Assembly: GCA_910576335.1 (NCBI GenBank)
Contig: CAJTIU010000018.1
Location: forward strand, 40,007-104,006
DNA: 64,000 nt
Direction: 5' to 3'
Source: Lachnospiraceae bacterium
GTDB taxonomy: Bacteria > Bacillota > Clostridia > Lachnospirales > Lachnospiraceae
Part shown: piece by piece, positions 52,797-61,303 of the stretch
Layout of the letters: the number at the start of each line of letters is the position of its first letter
Numbering within the stretch: position 1 is the stretch's first letter
Notes under the pieces: model-generated
What the model was told of the DNA's origin: nothing
Database searches by the model: none
The model's input: the letters and a program-made list of their open reading frames with translations, nothing else
Position numbers and translations under genes: made by a program

Positions 52797-54006
52797 CAGA
52801 ATTTTATCGGTAGTTGCGGTTGCCGTGACCCTATTGTTTGCTGTCGTGAATCTGATTCTTACTGCCGACAAAACCAACGACGGCAGACTATACCGCGTAG
52901 AGATAAGCCGCCTTGTTCGAGAAATAGAAGCGAATGGTTCTGCCGACATTTCCGAATGTGAGTATGTAACAAATATTGAGCGAGACGGAGAAAAATTTTA
53001 CAGCACGGACAGCGACTATGTTATCTGTGAAATAAACGGAGAACTTTATCGTTTTGATTACAATACAAATGGCTACTCCGAAAAAACGCAGCTTACAGGA
53101 ATTGTAAATGTCGTTCTCGTTGTTATGGCGATTTTAATCATAACGGTTTTACTTTATGTAAAATTCGCAATTCTTATGCCCTTTGAACGTCTGAGCGGTA
53201 TCCCTTACGAGCTTTCAAAGGGTAATCTCGCCGCGCCGATAAAGGAAACGAAAAACCGTTTTTTTGGAAAATTTCTTTGGGGGATCGATATTCTCCGTGA
53301 AAATATAGAACAGCAAAAGCAGCGCGAACTGGAAATGCAGAAAGAAAAGAAAACACTGCTGCTATCGCTCTCGCACGATATTAAAACGCCGCTTTCCGCT
53401 ATAAAATTGTACTCGGCAGCACTGTCGAAAAATTTGTATTTGGACGCGGAAAAGCAGCACAAAATCGCTGAAAATATCAACGAAAAAGCGGACGAGATCG
53501 AGGGCTATGTTTCACAGATTATAACGGCTTCAAGAGAAGAGTTCTTCAGCCTTGAAGTGGATATGGGCGAGTTTTATCTTTCGGAACTTGTTGAAAAAAT
53601 CGCGGGATATTACAAGGAAAAACTGGCACTTATCAAAACAGATTTTATTATCGGAAAATATAAAAACTGTCTGCTATCGGGGGATTTGGGCAGGAGCGTT
53701 GAAGTGATGCAAAACATTATGGAAAATGCCCTCAAATACGGCGATGGCAGACATGTGGAATTGATTTTCCCCGAAGACGATGAATGCGTCCAAATTGCGG
53801 TCATGAACGGCGGTTGTACGCTTGTGAAGGACGATTTGCCGCATATTTTTGAGAGCTTTTGGCGCGGAGCAAATGCGGGAAACATTGGTGGTAACGGGCT
53901 GGGGCTTTACATTTGCAGACAGCTCATGCGCAAGATGAATGGCGAAATTTTTGCGAAGATCGACGATGACATCATCACTGTCACCACAGTTTTCGCAAGA
54001 GCGTAA
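52783..54006 (+). CDS. sensor histidine kinase
   Basis: 407 aa. Helices near 6-26 and 107-126 enclose an 80-residue sensor loop. HAMP-like segment, His198 (LSHDIKTPLSAIKLY), N box NIMENALKYGDG and G box GGNGLGLYICRQL. Overlaps the response regulator by 14 bases. Last intact gene of the imported operon. Confidence 0.94.
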   Translation: MKAFNRILSVVAVAVTLLFAVVNLILTADKTNDGRLYRVEISRLVREIEANGSADISECEYVTNIERDGEKFYSTDSDYVICEINGELYRFDYNTNGYSEKTQLTGIVNVVLVVMAILIITVLLYVKFAILMPFERLSGIPYELSKGNLAAPIKETKNRFFGKFLWGIDILRENIEQQKQRELEMQKEKKTLLLSLSHDIKTPLSAIKLYSAALSKNLYLDAEKQHKIAENINEKADEIEGYVSQIITASREEFFSLEVDMGEFYLSELVEKIAGYYKEKLALIKTDFIIGKYKNCLLSGDLGRSVEVMQNIMENALKYGDGRHVELIFPEDDECVQIAVMNGGCTLVKDDLPHIFESFWRGANAGNIGGNGLGLYICRQLMRKMNGEIFAKIDDDIITVTTVFARA

Positions 54007-54049
54007 ATGATTGAAAATTAAAAAAGCCATGCAAAGGATATGTAAATAT

Positions 54050-54295
54050 ATGCGAATCAAAATTGAAAATGAAATAAGCGCATATATTGCAGAATGGATT
54101 GTCAGCCAGCGGACAAAGCTGACCGCCGCTGAAAATAAACTTCTGTTTTCGGCTGATGAGTGGAAGCTCTATGAAGTGCATGACGCTTTCAAAAAGTGTG
54201 TTCCATACTATCCAACCGCCGCCGAAATCTGTAAGGAGATTGAAGATTTTATCTTAGAATTGCAACAGAAAACAACTCTACCACAACAATTATAA
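54050..54295 (+). CDS. small hypothetical protein (81 aa)
   Basis: ATG 54050 with AAAGGA 9 bases upstream. Soluble, helical, with several Trp, Tyr and Lys residues (SAYIAEWIVSQRTKLTAAEN; YPTAAEICKEIEDFILE). It lies between the kinase and the relaxase relic. Could be a small element-borne protein. No family recognised. Confidence 0.5.
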   Translation: MRIKIENEISAYIAEWIVSQRTKLTAAENKLLFSADEWKLYEVHDAFKKCVPYYPTAAEICKEIEDFILELQQKTTLPQQL

Positions 54296-54301
54296 TTACT
54301 C

Positions 54302-55219
54302 AAAATCGGAGCAGAAAAGGTTGCGGGAAGTGTCCGACCGCTTATGTCTTGAATACGGATTGTCGGTAATTGAAAACCCCGAAAAAGTCCCTGCAAGACA
54401 GCTTTATCTGGACGAAAAGAGCGGAAAGCCGACACGCTACAACGTCTATCGGGAGGATTTGAGGGAGGCACTCAACGGGAGCAGGGATTTACAGCACATG
54501 ATGAAATACCTTGCCGATAAAGGGTATGAGTTTGATTTTTCGGGTGAGCATTGGAAAATGAAGCCGCCGCATTACAAACATTTCACAAGACTGGACACCC
54601 TTGACGAACGGTTGACTCCCGATTTCATACGGTCTTGTTTAGGCGGGGCTTCCCGACGTGGAAACTATAAAGCAAGGATTTCCTATTCCCCGCATATGCC
54701 AGAGCAGTATAAAAACGCATGGAAACCACACCAGAAAACCACGGGAATCCTAGCGTTATATTACTATTGGTGCTATCAGCTGGGGATATTCCCCAAAGGC
54801 ACGGACTACAAGCCGACAAGCCCGCTGATGAAAGAAGAGCTACGAAAACTGGACGAGATTACCGCACAGGTACGGTATATATCAAAGCATAACATCTCCC
54901 CCTCTCCGATTTACACGCCGACAAGGAGAAAAACCAGACTGAAATGGACAGGCTTATCGGCTATCGTCAGCACTTACGGAATAGGGTACACCGTGCAGCA
55001 CCAGCCGAAAAAGAAACACTCCGAGCCGAAAAGCAGGGCGTGACGGAACAGATAACAGAGCTTAGAAAGCGGCTGAAATGCGCAGACGGGATTGAAAAGC
55101 GTTCTGCACACATTGACGACTGTTTAAACCAAATCCACGACACAATGGAAAACCGGCGGTCAAACTGGCAGAAACAGCCAGTAAAAACAGACCGCAGGAG
55201 GGAGGAATTATTTCGATGA
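54302..55219 (+). pseudogene. conjugative-transposon relaxase, 5'-truncated and frameshifted
   Basis: Begins mid-gene (REVSDRLCLEYGLSVIENPEK), continues REDLREALNGSRDLQHMMKY, GYEFDFSGEHWKMKPPHYKH and LTPDFIRSCLGG, the C-terminal half of Tn1549/Tn916-type MobA/relaxases. A frameshift near 54910-54950 moves the coiled-coil tail (ADKEKNQTEMDRLIGYRQHL) to another frame, which runs to 55219. The nuclease Tyr and His motifs are missing. Confidence 0.85.
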
Positions 55220-56108
55220 GCAGACTGTCCGAGGAAGAAATACAGGCGATTATGGAGAAATACAGGGACGCCTTTATGGTAAATCCCGATAAAATTTGTT
55301 CCCCTCTGCCGCCTGTCCAGAACGTCATGCCCCTTATCCGCATCCCAGAGCCAATGAGAATTACCGAGCTAATCGGCGGCACGGCCAGCATCTTTTCGGG
55401 AATGCTTTACTGTACCGATTGTGGGGAAAAGCTAAGCCTTGCCGCCGCTAACGGTTATACGCATTTCCGCTGTTCACAGTACAAGCGCACAAGCCGTTCG
55501 CAGAACTGTACGCAGCATTATATCCGAGAGGACGCATTAAGGCAGCTGGTACTGAACAGCTCCAGCATTTCCTGTCTTATTTACAGCAGTTTGAAAGGGT
55601 TTTTATCCGACGGCAGATAGACTCCACCCTTGCGGAACGCCGATATGGATTATCCGCAAAGCAGAAGTAGATAGAAAAGGACGAAAAGCGCATGAAAGAG
55701 CTTGACCGTCTGTTCCGTATAATTTACGAGGATAACGTCAACGGAAAGCTGAATGACGAACGCTTTTACAAGCTGTCAGACGGATATGAAGCCGGGCAGG
55801 AACAGTTAAAGCAGGAAATCGAAACCTTGAAGGCCGAGGTCAGCGAAGCCGACACGGAAACAACGAATGTTGCCAAGCTGATAGCAGTCACCAAGAAATA
55901 CACCCGCATTGATGATCTAACGCCCGAAATCCTAAACGCATTTGTGTATAAAATCGTAATCCATGAGCGTGAAAAAAAGGATAGGAAACGGACACAGCAA
56001 ATCGACATCTGCCATTCCTATGTCGGGATTGTGGACATCCCAACGGACGAGGAAATGCGGGAAATGGAACAGGAATATATGCAGCGTACCACACGTCAAA
56101 CCGCCTGA
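55216..56108 (+). pseudogene. large serine recombinase (TnpX-like), C-terminal part, frameshifted
   Basis: A scrap of another gene (MSRLSEEEIQAIMEKYRD to PEPMRITELIGG) is joined to the zinc-ribbon of a large serine recombinase: FSGMLYCTDCGEKL, RCSQYKRTSRSQNCTQHYIR. A frameshift near 55560 and a stop at 55671 precede the coiled coil ELDRLFRIIYEDNVNGKL and the natural tail EEMREMEQEYMQR. The catalytic Ser domain is absent, so the element cannot excise by itself. Confidence 0.85.
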
Positions 56109-56131
56109 ATATAGGCGTGGCAGGAGAAAGC

Positions 56132-57451
56132 CTATGCTCCTGCCAGTACATATCTATTTTTATCCCTATCTGGTTTAACCCATAATAGAATTAACCACAA
56201 AACTATTTTTTCGCACACCCATAAAAGAGAGGAGGTTACTGTGAAAGAAAGTAGAGGACAGTGTCTTTCTTTTAGAAGCTCAGGCATATCAATTTTGTAT
56301 AAATCTGTCGGATTCCATACTTCACCAGTAGATAGTATCTGGTAAATGGCAGTAAGGACCATCCGGGCGATTGCAATAATGGCTCTTTTTTTGCCACGGC
56401 GCTTCTTAATGCGTTCATATTTCTGCTTGTAGTAAGGAGACTTATCAGATTTCACGGCTGCATGGGCAACTTGTACCAATGCAGGATTGAGGTAGACACC
56501 GGCACGTGTTATTCTGACAGATTTCTTCTTACTAGCGGATTCATTATTGCCGGGTGTTAATCCCGCCCAACAGCATAAGCGTTTGGAATTTGAAAACGGA
56601 GTCATATCGGTACCAATTTCGGAGATAACAGTAATTGCACTGTTACGGTCAACACCCGGAATGGTACACAGTAACTGGACAGCATTTTCATAAGGCGCAA
56701 TCAAAGAATCAAGCATAGTGTCTATATCCTTCATCGTAGATGTGATATAATCCATATGCGCGCGGACAAGGCGCATACGATATTTTGGGGAATCAGTCAT
56801 CTGATAGCCTTCGATGGATTCGATGACACGGTCAGACTTCTTCTTTAGGGAACGAAGCAGTCTGGAAGCTATTTCTTCGTGTTTGATGGAATTGTCCGAT
56901 TGCTCGATTAGGTAATCAATAACAGAAGTGGCTGATTTCCCGAAGATATCGGAAACAACCGAATCTAATGCGACATTACAGACAGTAAGTGCATTCTGAA
57001 ATCTGTTCTTTTCGCTGGAGCGGCAGGAGGTTAACTTGTAACGGTATCTTGTAAATTCACGCAGGATACGGATTGGTTTACAGGGAATATAACTTCCCGG
57101 AACCAGACCTAATCGAAATAAATCGCCAATCCACTTGGAATCTTTTGTATCGTCCTTATTGCCTTTAACAGCTTTTACCCATTTAGGATTAGCGATGGTG
57201 ACATTCATTTCGTCCTCCAAAAGGTTAAAAACAGGAACCCAGTATTTACCAGTAGATTCCATACAGATATCACGGCATTCATTTTTTATAAGCCAGTCTT
57301 TGAATTGCAGGATAGAATTGTTAAAAGTGGAGAACCGCTTCTTTTGATAAGAAGGATGAACCCCGGAAGTGGTTTTGATGATTGTGGCAACGAGAAAAGA
57401 TTTGTGGACATCGACGCCGCAACAGGTTTGATAAACAACTTTTATGGTCAA
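56132..57451 (-). CDS. IS110 family transposase
   Basis: 439 aa. N-terminal RuvC-like DEDD domain: CGVDVHKSFLVATI (first Asp), MESTGKYWVPVFNLL (Glu), and DTKDSKWIGDLFRLG (Asp pair). The C-terminal Tnp_20 domain has TIPGVDRNSAITVISEIG and CCWAGLTPGNNESASKKKSV with the conserved Ser. This family inserts DNA through a Holliday-like intermediate guided by a bridge RNA. The last 35 residues are hydrophobic and atypical. AAAGGAG precedes the ATG. Intact, so possibly active. Confidence 0.95.
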   Translation of the reverse strand: MTIKVVYQTCCGVDVHKSFLVATIIKTTSGVHPSYQKKRFSTFNNSILQFKDWLIKNECRDICMESTGKYWVPVFNLLEDEMNVTIANPKWVKAVKGNKDDTKDSKWIGDLFRLGLVPGSYIPCKPIRILREFTRYRYKLTSCRSSEKNRFQNALTVCNVALDSVVSDIFGKSATSVIDYLIEQSDNSIKHEEIASRLLRSLKKKSDRVIESIEGYQMTDSPKYRMRLVRAHMDYITSTMKDIDTMLDSLIAPYENAVQLLCTIPGVDRNSAITVISEIGTDMTPFSNSKRLCCWAGLTPGNNESASKKKSVRITRAGVYLNPALVQVAHAAVKSDKSPYYKQKYERIKKRRGKKRAIIAIARMVLTAIYQILSTGEVWNPTDLYKIDMPELLKERHCPLLSFTVTSSLLWVCEKIVLWLILLWVKPDRDKNRYVLAGA

Positions 57452-57660
57452 AAACTCCTTTCAAAGTAAGATAAAAAGAAGCCATTGACTGTTCCATCAC
57501 ACATTTAACAGAGAAGTTAAAACAATTCTTACTGTACGGTCTTGTAGAGCCACTTATTTGTGCTTGAAAGATGAAACTTACACTGATTACTATGCTGTCT
57601 AAAACTCAAGAAAGTCTTTACAACTCACCTCCATGTGCTTTGTAGTGTAGCTTCTTTAAG
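57452..57660 (-). ncRNA. candidate IS110 bridge RNA region
   Basis: About 200 non-coding bases upstream of the transposase start on its strand. In the IS110 group such a region encodes the bridge RNA with target- and donor-binding loops. I see several short self-complementary stretches but did not fold it. Assigned by family rule and position only. Confidence 0.45.
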
Positions 57661-58069
57661 AATTATTTTATCAATAATGTGGAAAATTGGAAGACTTTCA
57701 TTACTATTTGTACCGCCAACTGAAAGGCGGCGGAATGGAGATTACTGGAATCCAAGAAGGAAACGCCGTTAGGAGAACATAAGGAAGAGATGGAGAGAAA
57801 GATACAAATACGGTTTATATAGATAAAGTTAAGGAAAGGTGTTGGTAAAGAAACTGATAAAAAACAGAAAGAAGAAAAGCAAGGCATAGGGATTTTATTG
57901 TTTAAAATAAGGATAGATTATTAACTCAGTATAAAAAGTGGAATTCCGTTTGCCTTGGAAGAATAAATACAACTTTAAGCGTCAGTGCTGTCCGTAAATA
58001 GTAACTCTTGAACATTGCAGGGCTATCATGTATACTTATAGAGGGGACGTAGAAGGAGAACGGTCAGGT
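57661..58069. other. gene-free stretch at the right end of the 9.8-kb unit
   Basis: A-rich, no supported gene. Holds the right inverted end (57974-57990), the target copy (57991-57999), AGTAAC completing a split MITE end, and the leader of the HtrA-like gene. Confidence 0.5.
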
Positions 58070-59461
58070 ATGGAAGAACACAAAGATCAGAACCAGAAAG
58101 AACCGGAGGAGGAGTATTCCTTTTTACAGGAAGTGATTAAGGATGAGACAGGCGGCGTGAGACGGCTCAGGAGCCAGATTATGCATATGATTGCCCTGGG
58201 GTTTGTATTTGGAATTGTCGCCTGCTTTAGTTTTGTTGTGTCAAAGCCCTGGATAGAGGGAAAGCTTGGGGGAGACCCGGAGCAGGTTACGATTCCGAAG
58301 GATGAGGAAGAGCAGGAGGAAACATCAGGGGAAGAAGGGACGGAAAAAGAGGACGGGATAAAAGACGCAGAAAAGGAAGAAGGGGAAAAGAACGCAGAAG
58401 GGGGGAATGAGGGAGAAAAAAAAGAAGATGTAAAGAAAGAGGAAGGGGAAAAGAATGGCCAGGCATCAAAGGAAGACAGGCCTCCGCTTGATTCTGAAAG
58501 CTACCGGGAGATGCTTCAGTCACTTCGGGAGACCGTAAAGGAGACTGAAGGCAGTATCGTAGAGATTACCGGCCTTGCAAAAGGAGATAAGTGGACAGAC
58601 GAGCTGAAAAGTAGTAAGCATAGTGTCGCCGGGGTGATCATAGCAGACAATGGGCAGGAGCTTCTGATTCTAGGAAAGGTCTGCCCAGTAAAAAGTGCAG
58701 AGAAGATCTGCGTGAGCTTTTTGGGAGGCGACCTATACGAGGCATCAGTAAAGGCAAGCGATGTGAATCTAGGATTGTCGGTATATGCAGTCCCCCGTTC
58801 GGAAATCGCGGAGGATACATGGACTAAGATTGATATTGCGGTGCTCGGCAATTCGAAGCTTGTAAACGTGGGAGATACGGCAATTGTACTCGGCAAGCCT
58901 TTTGGATATGCAAATGCGTATACATATGGTGTTGTATCTTTGGACAGGGCGCACATGAATTTCTCCGATGGTCAGTATGAGGTTGTGTGTACAGATATTT
59001 CCGGTTCGGACGGAGCAAGCGGAGTGTTGGTAAATGTACGGGGAGAGGTAATTGCGATTGTGAACCAGACGCTTTTAGAGGAGGAAAACCGGAATCAGAT
59101 CGCGGGCTACGGCATTTCTGATATTAAGGATATCATAGAATTCTTATCAAATGCCCAGGGAGTTCCATATATTGGAATTACTGGTATTGACGTCACAGAG
59201 GATATGGAAGGGCAGGGTCTTCCCAAGGGAGTCTATGTAAAAAAGGTTGAGACAGATTCGCCGGCAATGACGGCAGGCATTCAGAATGGTGATATTATTA
59301 CAGCGGTGGATGATACGGAGATCACGGATATGAAGGAGTATCATGAGATTCTAATGAAGAAGGCGGGCGGAGACAGGATTGCCCTCAAGGGCTGCCGTCA
59401 GGGAACTGGAGGAGAATATGTGGACATTGATTTTACGGTAACAATTAGTGCAAAGAAGTAA
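58070..59461 (+). CDS. HtrA-like PDZ protein with degenerate protease triad
   Basis: 463 aa from ATG 58070 (AAGGAG 11 bases upstream; 58028 is an alternative). One membrane helix (38-57), then a Glu/Lys-rich low-complexity linker (65-135), a trypsin-like domain and a C-terminal PDZ domain (GVYVKKVETDSPAMTAGIQNGD). Family architecture is HtrA/DegP. The His position (usually NYHV) reads LILGKV, and the Asp position (DLAVL) reads NLGLSV; only the Ser region (GSDGASGVL for GNSGGP) keeps a Ser. It is probably a non-proteolytic envelope protein that binds misfolded or C-terminal peptides. Confidence 0.85.
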   Translation: MEEHKDQNQKEPEEEYSFLQEVIKDETGGVRRLRSQIMHMIALGFVFGIVACFSFVVSKPWIEGKLGGDPEQVTIPKDEEEQEETSGEEGTEKEDGIKDAEKEEGEKNAEGGNEGEKKEDVKKEEGEKNGQASKEDRPPLDSESYREMLQSLRETVKETEGSIVEITGLAKGDKWTDELKSSKHSVAGVIIADNGQELLILGKVCPVKSAEKICVSFLGGDLYEASVKASDVNLGLSVYAVPRSEIAEDTWTKIDIAVLGNSKLVNVGDTAIVLGKPFGYANAYTYGVVSLDRAHMNFSDGQYEVVCTDISGSDGASGVLVNVRGEVIAIVNQTLLEEENRNQIAGYGISDIKDIIEFLSNAQGVPYIGITGIDVTEDMEGQGLPKGVYVKKVETDSPAMTAGIQNGDIITAVDDTEITDMKEYHEILMKKAGGDRIALKGCRQGTGGEYVDIDFTVTISAKK

Positions 59462-59614
59462 GGAACTATATAAGTTACTATTCACGGGGCCGTGCACCCT
59501 GCTGCACAGCATCCGGGCCGATGAAGCAGTGGTTTTCAGTATCCAGCCCCTCGCTGAAAGCGACTTTTAAATGGACTGGATGCGTTACTATGAGGAGACG
59601 GTTAGTCCGTGAAT

Positions 59615-60251
59615 GAAAACCCTAATCCCCCAGCTATGCTGGGGAGAATTGAGTAAGCGGCAGCGGTGAGGATACCATAAAAAAGCCTCCTGTGATACAA
59701 TGAGTAAGGTGTCGCAAGCCAAACTCAAAGAACAGGAGGCATCCACATGGACAAGAAAAGTTTATCACATACTACATGGAAATGCCAGTACCATATTGTT
59801 TTTATCCCCAAATACAGAAAAAAGAAGCTGTATGGGCAGGTAAGAACCGATGTACGGGAGATTATCAAACGCTAGTAAGTATAAAGGGATAGAAATAGTT
59901 TCAGGAGCGGTATGCATAGATCACGTACACCTATGTGTAAGTGTACCGCCAAAGATGAGTATCTCGAGATTTATGGGATACTTAAAAGGGAAAAGTACCT
60001 TGATGATATATGACAGGCATCCGGAATTGCAGAATAAGTGGAACAAAGCATTCTGGGCAAGAGGGTACTACATAGCAACAATAGGCAATCTGACAGAAGA
60101 AGCGATAAAGAAGTACATCGCTGAACAGTCGGAAGAGTCAAGAAAAGAAGATAGTGAAGGATCCGCTTTTTAGCGGAAGCCAGTAACAATGCTTGCGACA
60201 CCCGCCTTTCAGGCGTGTAAGTAATAGAGGCCCCTTGGGGGTTGGTGACTT
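59615..60251 (+). mobile_element. IS200/IS605-type element (637 bp)
   Basis: Begins with a left hairpin (CCCCCAGCTATGCTGGGG), carries only a TnpA relic, and ends with right-side hairpins (CCGCCTTTCAGGCG; GGCCCCTTGGGGGTT). Inserted after GTGAAT without target duplication, as expected for single-strand Y1 transposition. Confidence 0.85.
59747..60173 (+). pseudogene. tnpA: IS200/IS605 transposase TnpA (Y1, HUH), frameshifted
   Basis: ATG 59747 after AGGAGG. TTWKCQYHIVFIPKYRKKKL and REIIKR, then TAG. The next frame continues KYKGIEIVSGAVCIDHVHLC (the HUH pair HVH), SRFMGYLKGKSTLMIYDRHP, and EEAIKKYI with the catalytic Tyr. One or two bases lost near 59870 cause the break. Total length matches the usual 150 aa. 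Confidence 0.92.
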
Positions 60252-60340
60252 AGTAACATATATAATGATGTAAGCGTCAAAGAGTATTTTGACGCTTGTA
60301 TCATATAATACTAAAATTAAGAAAGAGGCATGTAAACGAT

Positions 60341-61303
60341 ATGAGATATATTAATACACTGGCATCAGGAGAATTAATTCGCAACATATATTTGTGTAAA
60401 GGAAAGCGTTCAGCAGAGACGAGAAACGGCAAGCCCTATGATAACCTGACACTCCAGGACAAGACCGGAACCCTGGATGGAAAGGTATGGGATCCAAATT
60501 CCAGCGGAATTGCAGATTATGAGGAGAAGGACTTTATAGAGGTATACGGCGAGGTCATCTGCTATAATAATAATCTGCAGCTTAACATTAAGCAGATCCG
60601 TAAGGCAGCAGAGGGTGAGTATATTCCGGCAGATTATATGCCAACAACGGATAAAAATACAGAAAAGATGTATCAGGAGCTGCTGGGATTTATCAGCAGG
60701 ATAGGAAATACATACCTCAGACAGGCGGTCGAGTATTATTTTGTAAAGGATGAGACATTTATTAAAAAATTCAAAGCCCATTCTGCGGCAAAAAGCGTAC
60801 ACCACAGCTTTTCGGGAGGACTGCTGGAGCATACACTCAGTGTAGTAAAATTTTGTGAATATATGGCGGGCGCATATCCGATTCTGAACAGGGATATGCT
60901 CTATGCAGCAGCTGCCTGCCATGATATCGGAAAGGTAAAGGAGCTGTCATCTTTTCCAGACAATGACTATACAGATGACGGACAGCTTCTCGGTCATATT
61001 ATAATCGGTGTTGAGATGATTGGTGAAGCCGTGCGTCAGATTCCAGGCTTTCCGGAAAAACTTGCCAGTGAATTAAAGCATTGTATTATCGCCCACCACG
61101 GCGAGCTGGAGTATGGATCTCCGAAGAAGCCGGCACTTGCAGAGGCACTTGCGCTGAATTTTGCAGACTGTGCAGATGCAAAGCTTCAGACGCTGACAGA
61201 AATATTTAAGGAAAAGAATACGAACGACTGGCTAGGTTATAACAGGTTGTTCGAATCTAATCTTAGAAAAACGACGGGGACACAGGGCTATGAAGAAAAA
61301 TGA
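60341..61303 (+). CDS. yhaM: 3'-5' exoribonuclease YhaM family protein
   Basis: 320 aa from ATG 60341 (AAAGAGG about 11 bases upstream). N-terminal OB-fold (about 10-90; LTLQDKTGTLDGKVWD, EVYGEVICYNNNLQL), then an HD domain: HHSFSGGLLEHTLSV, ACHDIGKVKEL, IIAHHGELEYGSPKKP, holding the metal-binding His and Asp residues. In Firmicutes YhaM trims mRNA 3' ends and aids DNA replication. The stop overlaps the rlmD start by 14 bases. Confidence 0.93.
   Translation: MRYINTLASGELIRNIYLCKGKRSAETRNGKPYDNLTLQDKTGTLDGKVWDPNSSGIADYEEKDFIEVYGEVICYNNNLQLNIKQIRKAAEGEYIPADYMPTTDKNTEKMYQELLGFISRIGNTYLRQAVEYYFVKDETFIKKFKAHSAAKSVHHSFSGGLLEHTLSVVKFCEYMAGAYPILNRDMLYAAAACHDIGKVKELSSFPDNDYTDDGQLLGHIIIGVEMIGEAVRQIPGFPEKLASELKHCIIAHHGELEYGSPKKPALAEALALNFADCADAKLQTLTEIFKEKNTNDWLGYNRLFESNLRKTTGTQGYEEK

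Larger units (their letters stand above)
48157..57990. mobile_element. 9.8-kb transposon-like unit with inverted ends and 9-bp target duplication
   Basis: Left end CAGCTCTGACGCTTAAA (48157-48173) and right end TTTAAGCGTCAGTGCTG (57974-57990) are inverted repeats with one mismatch. TCCGTAAAT flanks both sides (48148-48156 and 57991-57999), and AGTAAC follows the right copy. So it split the end of another GTTAC MITE. Inside: TnpV scrap, MarR relic, ABC exporter, two-component system, relaxase and serine-recombinase relics, IS110. No transposase matching the ends is present, so it either moved in trans or is a small element later enlarged by a conjugative transposon. Confidence 0.75.
59474..60257. 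repeat. GTTAC MITE split by an IS200-like element
   Basis: Left part 59474-59614 follows the reference copy to GTCCGTGAAT. The last six bases AGTAAC are at 60252-60257 after the insertion. Flanks CTATATAA and ATATATAA (7 of 8) mark the original 8-bp target duplication. Confidence 0.85.

Noticed and set aside
60270..60302. AAGCGTCAAAGAGTATTTTGACGCTT as another end of the 9.8-kb unit
   Set aside because: Shares only TGACGCTT with those ends, lacks the CAGC start and has no paired target duplication.
61272..61284. GACGGGGACAC near the end of yhaM resembling the palindrome family
   Set aside because: Lacks the second arm and core; chance likeness inside two overlapping genes.
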